A DNA stretch of 64,000 nucleotides from Kineosporia mesophila (GTDB lineage: Bacteria > Actinomycetota > Actinomycetes > Actinomycetales > Kineosporiaceae). Below, piece by piece: positions 42,353-50,666 of the stretch. Location: the NCBI RefSeq assembly GCF_021129235.1, contig NZ_JAJOMA010000008.1:186001-250000 (forward strand), in the 5' to 3' direction. The translations under genes and the position numbers were made by a program. The notes beneath the pieces were generated by a model. That model searched no databases and was not told the DNA's origin. It saw only the letters and a program-made list of their open reading frames with translations. Numbering within the stretch: the first letter of the stretch is position 1; every line of letters begins with the position of its first letter.

Positions 42353-44221
42353 GTGACGTCCCCTTCCACCCCCAGCCGCGGCCTGCGCACGGATGTGCGC
42401 GCCTACTCCGACCTACGCGACTACGCCGCCCTCGGTGACGGGCGCACGGTCGCCCTGGTGAACCGGGGCGGCTCGGTGGACTGGTTCCCGATGCCCGACC
42501 TGGACTCGGTGCCACCGTTCGCCGCGCTGCTCGACGCCGAGGACGGTGGGCGGATGGAACTGGCCCCCACCGCCGACTGGGAGATGGAACGCCGCTACCT
42601 GCCCGGCACCAACGTGGTCGAGTCGGTCTACACCACGGCCTCCGGGCGGGTCCGGGTCACCGACTCGCTGAACAGCGGCACCGCCGGACGCCTGCCCTGG
42701 GCCGAACTGGCGCGCCGGATCGAAGGTCTCGAGGGCCGGGTGCCGATGGCCTGGCGGGTGCGGGCGGGTACCGGTCTGGGTGGCTACTCACCCTGGGTGC
42801 AGCACGCCACGCACGGGCCGGTGCTGCGTCTGGACCGGGTGATGATGGCGTTGCGGGGCCGGGACATCGGCGAGATCGTCGCCGGCGAACAGCACCTGGA
42901 GGGGACTTTCGAGACCGGGGCGGGATCTCGTCATCTGCTCGCCCTGGTGGGCACCCACGACGAGCCGCTCAACCTGCCCGATCCCGGCGAGATCGACGCC
43001 CGCATCGACCGGTCGATCGCCGGCTGGCGGGACTGGACCGGTCAGGTCGACTACCAGGGTCCCTACGCGGCGGACGTGACGCGCAGCGCCCTGGTGCTGA
43101 AACTGCTGCTGCACAGCCCGACCGGGTCGATCGCGGCCGCGGCCACCACCTCGCTGCCGGAAAGCCTGGACGGGGGCAAGAACTGGGACTACCGCTACAC
43201 CTGGGTGCGCGACGCCGCCTACACGCTCGACGTGATGATCCGGCTCGGGCTGCGCGAGGAGGTGCACGCCGCCGTCGCCTGGCTGCTGGGTACGATCCGC
43301 CGGGGCGGGCTGGAGGTCTTCTACCGGCTGAACGGCGACCGGCCCGGTGAGCGGACCTACGCGGACGTGCCCGGCTGGCGGGGTAATCAGCCCGTGGTCA
43401 CCGGCAACCGGGCGGCCGGGCAGAGTCAGCTCGGCATCTACGGCGACCTGTTCTCGATGCTGCGGCGTTACGTCGAGGCCGGTCACGTGCTCGACGTGGA
43501 CACCGGCCGGCTGCTGGCCGGGCTGGCCGACCGCTGCTGCGACACCTGGCAGCAGCGCGACGCCGGGATCTGGGAACTGGAGGAGGAGCGGCACTACACC
43601 TCGTCCAAGATCGGCTGCTGGCAGGCGCTGGACTGCGCGGTGGTGCTCGCTGAACTGGGGCAGATCCCGGGTGAGGTGGAGCGGTGGCGGGCCGAACAGC
43701 GGCGGATCGGCGGCTGGGTGGCCCGGCACTGCTGGTCGCACGAGCGTCAGGCCTACACCTGGTACGCGGGCGGCGCGGAACTGGACGCCTCGGTGCTTCA
43801 GGGCGCGCTGTGCGGGTTCGACACCGGGGACCGGATGTCCACGACCATCGACGCCCTGCGCGACGAGCTCGGGAACGGGCCCCTGATTCACCGCTACAGC
43901 GGGATGCCCGCCGAGGAGGGCGCTTTCGTCGCCTGCTCGTTCTGGCTGGTGTCGGCGCTGGTCGCGGTCGGGCGGGGCGCGGAGGCGGCGGTGCTGCTCC
44001 AGGACCTGAACGAGATGTCCAACGACGTGGGGATCTTCGCCGAGATGATCGACCCGGCCACCGGTGACTTCCTCGGCAACCTGCCGCAGGGGCTGAGCCA
44101 CCTGTCGCACATCAACGCGGTGCTGGCGGTGGCTGGTGGGTCGCGTCGACGTGGGGAACCGGGTGGCGCGGGAAGGTCTCCTTCGCCCGGTACGCCAGCA
44201 CCAGGGCGAGCGCGGTCATGA
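42353..44221 (+). CDS. GH15-family glycoside hydrolase (trehalase/glucoamylase-like)
   Basis: A 622-residue protein with the two-part architecture of actinobacterial GH15 enzymes. The N-terminal beta domain reads YAALGDGRTVALVNRGGSVD and WFPMPDLDSVPPFAALL. The alpha/alpha toroid contains GGKNWDYRYTWVRDAAYTLD (acid region), GIWELEEERHYTSSKIGCWQ, and the catalytic-base segment GDFLGNLPQGLSHLSHINA. It probably hydrolyses trehalose or another alpha-glucoside in the cytoplasm. The last ~35 codons (GGSRRRGEPGGAGRSPSP on) are low complexity and overlap the convergent MFS gene by 110 bp. Confidence 0.88.
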   Translation: MTSPSTPSRGLRTDVRAYSDLRDYAALGDGRTVALVNRGGSVDWFPMPDLDSVPPFAALLDAEDGGRMELAPTADWEMERRYLPGTNVVESVYTTASGRVRVTDSLNSGTAGRLPWAELARRIEGLEGRVPMAWRVRAGTGLGGYSPWVQHATHGPVLRLDRVMMALRGRDIGEIVAGEQHLEGTFETGAGSRHLLALVGTHDEPLNLPDPGEIDARIDRSIAGWRDWTGQVDYQGPYAADVTRSALVLKLLLHSPTGSIAAAATTSLPESLDGGKNWDYRYTWVRDAAYTLDVMIRLGLREEVHAAVAWLLGTIRRGGLEVFYRLNGDRPGERTYADVPGWRGNQPVVTGNRAAGQSQLGIYGDLFSMLRRYVEAGHVLDVDTGRLLAGLADRCCDTWQQRDAGIWELEEERHYTSSKIGCWQALDCAVVLAELGQIPGEVERWRAEQRRIGGWVARHCWSHERQAYTWYAGGAELDASVLQGALCGFDTGDRMSTTIDALRDELGNGPLIHRYSGMPAEEGAFVACSFWLVSALVAVGRGAEAAVLLQDLNEMSNDVGIFAEMIDPATGDFLGNLPQGLSHLSHINAVLAVAGGSRRRGEPGGAGRSPSPGTPAPGRARS

Positions 44222-45392
44222 TCGCGCCGAGCAGGGGCAGCAGAGCCAGATAGCCGTGGCCGTAGAGGCGCTCGCCGATCAGGGCACCGCTGCCGATGCC
44301 GATCTGGAACGCCACCACCTGCACCGAGGCGGCGGCGTCCTGGCTGCGGGGTGCCCGGCGGATCACCGCGGCCTGCAGGCTCAGCGACATGGGGGACGAG
44401 GCCAGGCCCCAGAACAGCACGGCGATCACGGTGACCACCAGGCCCGGGGTGCCGACGAGAACGGCCATCGACGCCGCCATGCCGCCGAAGATCGTCATCA
44501 TCACCAGGTCGGGGCGGCGGTCGATGAAGCGCCCGGCGATGATGTTGCCGAGCACGCCGGCCACCCCGAAACCGAGCAGCAGCAGGGCCAGACCCCGCCC
44601 GTCCAGGCCGCCGTCGCGGCGCACCAGCGGGGCGATGTAGGTGTAGGCGGCGAACTGGCCGACCACCGCGGTGAGGGTGATGAGGCAGCCGGGCAGGGTG
44701 GCCCGCGAGCGGATCTGCCGGGCCGCGGCGCCGAGCTGGCTGCCCAGGGTCTTGGCCGCGTCGCGGGGCAGCACCGGCAGGCGGGGCACGACGATCAGGA
44801 AGCAGATCAGGCTGAGCGCGCCGACGCCGCCCACGCTCGCCACGGCCACCCGCCAGCTGGTGGCCTGCCCGACCACGGTGGCGATCGGCGCGCCGAGCAC
44901 CATGGCCAGCGACGAGCCGGTGAAGACCACGGCGGTGGCCTTGCCGCTCTGCCCGGGCGGGGCCAGCCGGGCGGCGATCGGGGCCACGATGGCCCAGAAC
45001 ACCCCGTGTGCGGCGGCGGAGAAGATCCGGGTCACGGACAGGATGGTGAGGCTCGGGGCGAACGCCGCGACCAGCTGGGCCGCCACGAACACGGCGAGGG
45101 TGCCGGCGAGCAGCCGGTTGCGGGTGAAGCGCATGGTCAGGGCCGTCATCGGGATGGTGGTGACGGCGGCGACCGCGGCGTACGAAGTCAGCAGCAGGCC
45201 CACCTGGGCCTCGGTGACGTCGAGGCCGGCGCTGATCTGGGGCAGCAGGCCGACCGGGAGCACCTCGGCGGTCACGTAGATGAACGAGCACGTCGCCAGC
45301 ACGGTCAGCGCGGCATAGTTGGGCCTGTCCGGCACGGTGGTGGTCGAGTCGGGAAGCTGTGGGGTGCGGGTCGGGCTGGACACGTGCCTCAC
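44112..45392 (-). CDS. MFS sugar-efflux-type transporter
   Basis: A 426-residue 12-helix drug/sugar exporter of the AraJ/SotB type: AALTVLATCSFIYVTAEVLP and VGLLPQISAGLDVTEAQVGL at the start, TIPMTALTMRFTRNRLL, and WAIVAPIAARLAPPGQSGKA in the first half. It is divergent from a ROK regulator with 43 bp between starts, so expression probably answers a sugar sensed by ROK. The GTG at 45392 was taken as start; GTG 45383 is equally possible. Confidence 0.87.
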   Translation of the reverse strand: MRHVSSPTRTPQLPDSTTTVPDRPNYAALTVLATCSFIYVTAEVLPVGLLPQISAGLDVTEAQVGLLLTSYAAVAAVTTIPMTALTMRFTRNRLLAGTLAVFVAAQLVAAFAPSLTILSVTRIFSAAAHGVFWAIVAPIAARLAPPGQSGKATAVVFTGSSLAMVLGAPIATVVGQATSWRVAVASVGGVGALSLICFLIVVPRLPVLPRDAAKTLGSQLGAAARQIRSRATLPGCLITLTAVVGQFAAYTYIAPLVRRDGGLDGRGLALLLLGFGVAGVLGNIIAGRFIDRRPDLVMMTIFGGMAASMAVLVGTPGLVVTVIAVLFWGLASSPMSLSLQAAVIRRAPRSQDAAASVQVVAFQIGIGSGALIGERLYGHGYLALLPLLGAIMTALALVLAYRAKETFPRHPVPHVDATHQPPPAPR

Positions 45393-45435
45393 ATTAAACT
45401 CTGTCTTCGAGTAAATACAGGGAGTTGGGCCGATC

Positions 45436-46560
45436 GTGATCGGGACCAGGGTGTCCGAGCTGCTCCGGGTGGTGCACGAGAACCCGGACATCACCCGGGC
45501 TGACGCCGCCCGCACGGTCGGTATCGGCACCGGCGCGGCGACCGAGCTGGTGGCGCGTCTCACAGCCGCCGAGCTGATCAGCGAGCGTCCGGCCGGCCCG
45601 GCCGGACGGGGGCGGCCCACCACCGTGCTGCAGCCTCACCCGCGCGGTCCGCTGGTGCTGGCCGTGGCGTTCGCCCACGAGACCTGGCGCGCCGAGGTGG
45701 TGCAGCTCGGCGGGCAGGTGGTGGCCTGTGACGGGGACGAGCAGATGGCCGGGGCCTACGGGGACGGCGAGCGGATCCTGCACGAGGTGCAGGGACGCCT
45801 GACGAAGCTGCGGCGGCGTTTTCGCGGCCGCATCCGGGGCATGGGCGTTTCCGTGCCCGGGCTGGTGGCGATGGACCGGCTGATCGAGGCGAGCACGCTG
45901 GGCTGGTCGGGCCTGGACCTGAGCGTGCTGTGGCCCAAGGCCCCGGTGATGGCGGTGGGCAACGACGCCACGTTCGCGGCCTCCGCGGAGTCGCGGAGGG
46001 GGGCCGCGGTCGGGGCCGCGATGGCCCTGCACATCCGGGTGGACGCGGGTCTCGGCGGCGCGCTGGTGGAGTCGGGCCGGGTGCTCACCGGTGCGGTCGG
46101 GCTGGGTGGGGAGTTCGGTCACGTGCCCTTCGCAGGGGACGACGTGGAGTGTCCCTGCGGGGCCCGGGGCTGCTGGGGGGCCAGTCTGGACGGCTTCGCC
46201 CTGGCCCGGTTGCTGGGTCAGCCGGTGCCGGCCGATCCGGTGGCCTACGCCCGGCGGGTGGTGGCCTCCGAGGGCGGGACCGAGCGGCAGGCCGTGGAAC
46301 TCGTCGCCAGCCGGCTCGGGCGGGGGATCGCCGGGCTGGTCAACGCGGTGGACCCGGAACTGGTGACCGTCGGCGGGCTGGGCGTGGACTACCTGAACGC
46401 GGCCTCGCGCGCGCTGGACGACGCGTACCTGGCCGGTCTGATGGCCTTCCGCCGCGCCGACCCGCCACCGGTGCTCGCCGCGCAGTTGCTGGAGGGCGGT
46501 CCGGTGGCGGGGGCGGCCGAGGAGGCCTGGACGCGATTGTGGCCGTTGCTGCCGACCTGA
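45436..46560 (+). CDS. ROK-family transcriptional regulator
   Basis: A 374-residue repressor: N-terminal winged helix (ITRADAARTVGIGTGAATEL, GRGRPTTVLQ) followed by a ROK sugar-kinase-like fold. The zinc motif CPCGARGCWGA and the HIRVDAGLGGALVESG/GEFGHVPF region are intact. Kinase catalytic residue GND (MAVGNDATFA) is also present, so sugar binding is expected. It probably controls the divergent exporter. GTG start at 45436. Confidence 0.9.
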   Translation: MIGTRVSELLRVVHENPDITRADAARTVGIGTGAATELVARLTAAELISERPAGPAGRGRPTTVLQPHPRGPLVLAVAFAHETWRAEVVQLGGQVVACDGDEQMAGAYGDGERILHEVQGRLTKLRRRFRGRIRGMGVSVPGLVAMDRLIEASTLGWSGLDLSVLWPKAPVMAVGNDATFAASAESRRGAAVGAAMALHIRVDAGLGGALVESGRVLTGAVGLGGEFGHVPFAGDDVECPCGARGCWGASLDGFALARLLGQPVPADPVAYARRVVASEGGTERQAVELVASRLGRGIAGLVNAVDPELVTVGGLGVDYLNAASRALDDAYLAGLMAFRRADPPPVLAAQLLEGGPVAGAAEEAWTRLWPLLPT

Positions 46561-46569
46561 TCCGTTCTG

Positions 46570-46944
46570 CTAGTGCAGGAACAGGCAGAACGGGTGGCCC
46601 GAGGGGTCACTGAGCACGCGGACGTCGTCCTGGGGCTGGAAGTCGTGCAGCACGGCGCCGCACTCCTGGGCGAAGGCCACGGCCGGTGCCAGATCCGTGA
46701 CCTGAATGTCCAGGTGCACCTGCATCGGGGTGCGGTCGGTGCCGGCCGGCCAGACCGGAGGACGGTAGTTCGTCTCCAGCTGGAACGACAGGCCCGGCCC
46801 GGCCGGGGCCCCGAGCTTGCGCCAGCCCGGTAGCTCGTCCTGCGTCAGTTCCCAGCCCAGCAGGCGGATGTAGAACTCCGACAACATCTGCACGTCGTCG
46901 GTGTCGAGCACGATGCCACTCAGTGACAGATCCGGTCGATCCAC
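46570..46944 (-). CDS. VOC-family (glyoxalase-like) protein
   Basis: A 124-residue protein with the paired beta-alpha-beta-beta-beta modules of the vicinal oxygen chelate family: LSGIVLDTDDVQMLSEFYIR, LGWELTQDELPGWRKL, MQVHLDIQVTDLAPAVAFAQ and DVRVLSDPSGHPFCLFLH. It could be a resistance protein or a dioxygenase/lyase; no ligand can be inferred. GTG 46944 follows AGAAGGGG. It is divergent from the dehydratase gene by 27 bp. Confidence 0.87.
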   Translation of the reverse strand: MDRPDLSLSGIVLDTDDVQMLSEFYIRLLGWELTQDELPGWRKLGAPAGPGLSFQLETNYRPPVWPAGTDRTPMQVHLDIQVTDLAPAVAFAQECGAVLHDFQPQDDVRVLSDPSGHPFCLFLH

Positions 46945-46958
46945 GAGATCCCCTTCTC

Positions 46959-46964
46959 TAGGAT
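46959..46964 (+). promoter_or_regulatory. -10 box (TAGGAT) of the dehydratase leaderless promoter
   Basis: TAGGAT is followed by 7 nt and the ATG at 46972. An upstream in-frame ATG at 46963 would lie inside this box, so 46972 is the better start. Confidence 0.55.
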
Positions 46965-46971
46965 GCAGTCC

Positions 46972-47934
46972 ATGTCTGTTTCCTACTCCGATGTCGAAGC
47001 CGCGGCCGAGCGTATCGCCGGAGTGGTACACCGCACACCCGTGATGACCAGCCGCCGCATTGACGACCAGGCCGGCGCCCAGATCTTTCTCAAGTGCGAG
47101 AACCTGCAAAGGGCAGGTGCCTTCAAGATCCGGGGCGCCTACAACACGCTGGCCCGGCTGGACGGCGCGCAGCGGCGGGCCGGGGTTGTCGCGTACTCCT
47201 CGGGCAACCACTCCCAGGCCGTGGCCCTGGCCGCGAGTATTCTCGGAATGTCAGCCACGATCGTCATGCCGCACGACACCCCGGCCTCGAAACTGGCTGC
47301 CACACAAGGCTACGGTGCTCATGTCGTGCACTACGACCGCTACACCGAAGACCGGGCGGCGATCGCCCAGGCACTCGCCGTGGAGAAGGGTCTCACCGTC
47401 GTGCCGCCGTTCGACGACCCGTCCGTGATCGCGGGTCAGGGCACGGCCGCCAAGGAACTGCTGGAAGACGTCGACGGCCTCGATGCGGTCTTCGCCCCTC
47501 TCGGGGGTGGTGGGTTGCTGGCCGGAACCGCGCTCAGCGTGCGCGCTCTCGCGCCCGCTGCCCGGGTGTACGGGGTCGAACCGGAGGCCGGCGACGACGG
47601 CGCGCAGTCGTTCCGCTCGGGAGAGATCGTCACCATCGCGGCCCCGAGAACGATCGCCGACGGTGCGCAGACCACGGCGCTGGGCGGGCACACCTTCCCG
47701 ATCATCGCCAGTCTCGTGACCGACGTCCTCACTGCGACTGATGCCGAACTGATCGACAGCATGCGGCTTCTCGCCGGTTCGGCGAAACTCGTGGTGGAGC
47801 CGACCGGCGCCCTGGGCCTGGCCGCCGCGTTGCGCCTGGCCCAGGGCGAGCTGGCCGGCCGCCGGATCGGGGTGGTACTCAGCGGCGGGAACGTCGACCT
47901 GGACCGCTACGCGTCGTTCATCGGCCGCGGATGA
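46972..47934 (+). CDS. PLP-dependent serine/threonine dehydratase
   Basis: A 320-residue fold-type II PLP enzyme, deaminating a hydroxyamino acid to a keto acid and ammonia. The PLP lysine is in GAFKIRGAYN, the substrate loop is SSGNHSQAVALAA, and the phosphate-binding glycine loop is PLGGGGLLAGTA. There is no C-terminal ACT regulatory domain, so it is catabolic-type threonine dehydratase, serine racemase or hydroxyaspartate ammonia-lyase; the choice cannot be made from motifs. The end overlaps the convergent GGDEF-EAL gene by 17 bp. Confidence 0.9.
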   Translation: MSVSYSDVEAAAERIAGVVHRTPVMTSRRIDDQAGAQIFLKCENLQRAGAFKIRGAYNTLARLDGAQRRAGVVAYSSGNHSQAVALAASILGMSATIVMPHDTPASKLAATQGYGAHVVHYDRYTEDRAAIAQALAVEKGLTVVPPFDDPSVIAGQGTAAKELLEDVDGLDAVFAPLGGGGLLAGTALSVRALAPAARVYGVEPEAGDDGAQSFRSGEIVTIAAPRTIADGAQTTALGGHTFPIIASLVTDVLTATDAELIDSMRLLAGSAKLVVEPTGALGLAAALRLAQGELAGRRIGVVLSGGNVDLDRYASFIGRG

Positions 47935-49783
47935 GGTAGTCGCCGGCCTCGGGAACCGGCAGCGGGGCGCTGTAGTAGGTGCCCTGGGCGTGGTCGGCGC
48001 CCATCGAGATGATCAGCGCCTCGTCCTGCTCGGTCTTCACTCCCTCGACGGTGACCGCCAGACCCAGCCGGTGGGCCAGGGCGATGGTCGCGGCGAGCAC
48101 GTCGCGCCGGGCCGAGCTGTGGGCCGGCGGCTGGTGGTGACGCGCGGCGCCGAACAGGCGGTCGGTGAGACGGGCCGGCGCCGGTTCGGGCCGGGCGCTG
48201 ACTTCCTGCGTGTCCTGGGTGGAGAGGAACTCACCGGCCAGCTTGAGCGTGTGCACGCCGAGCGCGGGCAGGTCGGGCAGCCGCGCGAGATGGGCCTGAC
48301 CGGTGCCGAAGTCGTCGAGGGCCAGGCTGACACCGATGTGGGCGAGGTCGCGGATCACGCTGCGCGTGGCCGGGTCACCCAGCGCCGCGTCTTCGGTGAT
48401 CTCCAGTTGCAGCAGTTCGGCCGGCAGACCGGTGCGCTCGAGGATCGTGACCACGTCGCGCACCGTGGCCGGCTCGGTCAGCTGCTGGGGGTCGAGATTG
48501 ACCGAGACGACCGGTCCCCGCGGCAGCAGGTGGTTCCAGGCCAGCCCCTGACGGCAGGCCCGTTCCAGCACGCTGCGCCCGAGTTCGTCGATCAGCCCGG
48601 CCCGCTGGGCGAGCGGGATGAACGCGTGCGGCTCCAGCAGGCCGTGGCGTTCGTGCTCCCACCGGGCCAGCGCCTCAACCGTCTCGACCCGGCCCGAGCG
48701 CAACCCCACGATCGGCTGGTAGTGCGCCAGCAGTCGTCCCGACCCGATGGCGCCGGGCAGTTCCGCGGCCAGGGCGAGCCCGGCGACCTGCTTGGTGGCG
48801 CGCTCGATCTCGAACAGGGCGATCGACCCGGTGCCGCGCTCGCGGGCCCAGGAACCGGCCAGGCCGGCGTCGCGCAGCACGGTCTCCGGCTCGGCGGAGT
48901 CGGTGAGCCGCGAGACGACCCCGACCGACGGTGACAGCACCATGGCCCGGTCGCCCAGGCTGATCGGCGCACGCACCGCGAGCTGGGCGGCCGCCACCCG
49001 CTGGAGGACGTTCTCCTGACCCGCGGTGGGCGACTTCGTGCCGATGGCCGCCACGATGAACTCGTCGCGCCCGATCCGGCCGATCAGGTCGTCCTCACCA
49101 CCGAAACGGGCCGACAGCCGCTCGGCGACGGTGCGCAGCAGCTCATCTCCCACGTCCGTGCCGAAACCCCGGTCGAGGGGCTCGAACCCGTCCAGCGAGA
49201 GCAGGCAGACGCCGAGCACGCCCGGGGGAGAGGTGGCCAGCCGGTCGGTGAGCGCGGCGACGAAGCCCTTGCGGTTGAGCAGGCCGGTCACCGGGTCGAG
49301 CAGCTCGGCCTGGCGCCGGTCGGCCCGCGCCCGTTCCAGCGCCAGCAGCGCGGAACTGCGGATGGCGTCCTGCTCCTCGAGCGTGCGGTCGCGCACCGCC
49401 CGCACGAAGCCCTGGCTGATGAACGAGACGATCTCGGCCACGCGCTCCTGCCGGTCGTCGTCGGCCGGGACCAGGAACTTGCGCATGACCAGGGCGTTGG
49501 TGCGGCCGAGGGCGATCGGGGAGCCGAAACCCAGAGTGACGAGCGCCTGGCCGATCTCGGTGCCGGGGGAGGGGTCGAACGGGGTGCGCCCCAGCGTGTC
49601 GATCAGCCGGATGGTCCAGCGGCGCAGCTCGGCCACCACCACGGTGCGGTCGGCGGTGACGTAGCCGGTGGAGGAGAGCAGTCGGGCCCACTCCCAGGCG
49701 AACAGGGCGGTGTCGATGGCTGCCTCGTCCGGGGGCGTGGGATGACCATTGGTGATGACCGTGGGAATTCTCTCCGGGCTCAT
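47918..49783 (-). CDS. GGDEF-EAL protein with degenerate GGDEF, probable c-di-GMP phosphodiesterase
   Basis: A 621-residue cytoplasmic protein. Residues ~1-190 are an N-terminal helical sensor-like region. Residues ~195-355 are a GGDEF domain whose active site reads IGRDEFIV, with GR instead of GG. Residues ~370-621 are an EAL domain retaining VEALARW, VSVNLDPQQL, LEITEDA, LALDDFGTG, LKLAGEF, TVEGVKTEQ and QGTYYSAPLP, so hydrolysis of c-di-GMP is likely. A ~40-residue Pro/Arg-rich insertion follows LKLAGEF. The start at 49783 follows GCGAGG; a GTG 51 codons upstream is possible. Confidence 0.87.
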   Translation of the reverse strand: MSPERIPTVITNGHPTPPDEAAIDTALFAWEWARLLSSTGYVTADRTVVVAELRRWTIRLIDTLGRTPFDPSPGTEIGQALVTLGFGSPIALGRTNALVMRKFLVPADDDRQERVAEIVSFISQGFVRAVRDRTLEEQDAIRSSALLALERARADRRQAELLDPVTGLLNRKGFVAALTDRLATSPPGVLGVCLLSLDGFEPLDRGFGTDVGDELLRTVAERLSARFGGEDDLIGRIGRDEFIVAAIGTKSPTAGQENVLQRVAAAQLAVRAPISLGDRAMVLSPSVGVVSRLTDSAEPETVLRDAGLAGSWARERGTGSIALFEIERATKQVAGLALAAELPGAIGSGRLLAHYQPIVGLRSGRVETVEALARWEHERHGLLEPHAFIPLAQRAGLIDELGRSVLERACRQGLAWNHLLPRGPVVSVNLDPQQLTEPATVRDVVTILERTGLPAELLQLEITEDAALGDPATRSVIRDLAHIGVSLALDDFGTGQAHLARLPDLPALGVHTLKLAGEFLSTQDTQEVSARPEPAPARLTDRLFGAARHHQPPAHSSARRDVLAATIALAHRLGLAVTVEGVKTEQDEALIISMGADHAQGTYYSAPLPVPEAGDYLIRGR

Positions 49784-50393
49784 CCGGGCCTCGCCGTTGC
49801 CTTTGCTGTTCAGGAATGGACCGTTCAGGAGGGGACGTGCGCCGTTGGCGCCGGCGCGGATACGCACCAGGTGTCTCGGTATTCCGTTCGTCGTGCCGGC
49901 TGGGATCGTCTTGGCCCGTTCGGGGCTGGGGTCCACCGGAATCCTCCGCAGCTCAGTGCAAGGAACTCAGTCCAACAAGGCCGGCGCAGCAGGTCGCTGC
50001 AGCACCGCGACGCACATGCGCCGTCGTCGTGCCGTGGTAGTGGTGCCCACCCGGCAGTGGTCTCAGCCGTCGTCCGAGCCTAGTGGGTGGATTTGCACAT
50101 ACCTAGCGGAAGCGGGCGCTGCTTCGGGGAATGGCGCTGACCAGGGCGGACGGCGTGTCGCGGGCCGCGAAGGCCTCGCGCACCCACGACAGGGATGCAG
50201 TACGGGTGCCATCACTCGGTTCGGACCCGCAGAAGCTTTAACTCAGAGTTGACGTCCACTACAGTGAGCGACGCCAATTCGGATGGCGGAGTGGAGCCCG
50301 GTCAGCGCCCGCAGGGAATGCACACTGCGCCCCGGGGCAGCCTGAGGGTCGAGGAGCCTGCGAGGTTCCTGAACACGTGGAAGGGGCTTCGCC
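49784..50393. other. Intergenic region with promoter of the giant-protein operon
   Basis: No gene is supported. If the GGDEF-EAL gene starts at the GTG at 49936, its first 150 bp would be coding. The right part has a promoter (see 50237-50265). Confidence 0.45.
50237..50265 (+). promoter_or_regulatory. Candidate promoter for the 50394-54967 operon
   Basis: TTTAAC at 50237-50242 and TACAGT at 50260-50265 are 17 nt apart. A leader of about 120 nt would precede the first gene. Confidence 0.4.
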
Positions 50394-50666
50394 GTGCCGG
50401 AGGACCTTTCGGAGGTCGATCTCTCGGGTGTCGCCGTCGGCGGCGCCGGACTCCTCCTTGTCGTGCTCGGATGTGCGGTGGTCTTTCTCGCCGTGCGCTA
50501 CCGGCGCGAGAACGTCCAGCTGAGAGCGAGAAACACCGAGTTGTCGATGGAGAACGATCGCTGGCACGAGGATTTCGCGGCGGCGACCGGTGAGCTCACC
50601 GCCCTGCGCGAAGGTCTTCACGCCGACTGTGCCTATCGTGGATCTGGCCGGGCGGAGGCGTCATGA
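50394..50666 (+). CDS. 90-residue single-pass membrane protein with coiled coil
   Basis: A short N-terminal part is followed by one helix (about residues 13-35, GVAVGGAGLLLVVLGCAVVF) and a charged coiled-coil-like segment (RYRRENVQLRARNTELSMEN, ELTALREGLHADC). The GTG follows GAAGGGG by 7 nt. The stop overlaps the start of the giant gene by 4 bp (ATGA), so the two are coupled and may form a membrane complex through their coiled coils. Not recognised. Confidence 0.7.
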   Translation: MPEDLSEVDLSGVAVGGAGLLLVVLGCAVVFLAVRYRRENVQLRARNTELSMENDRWHEDFAAATGELTALREGLHADCAYRGSGRAEAS

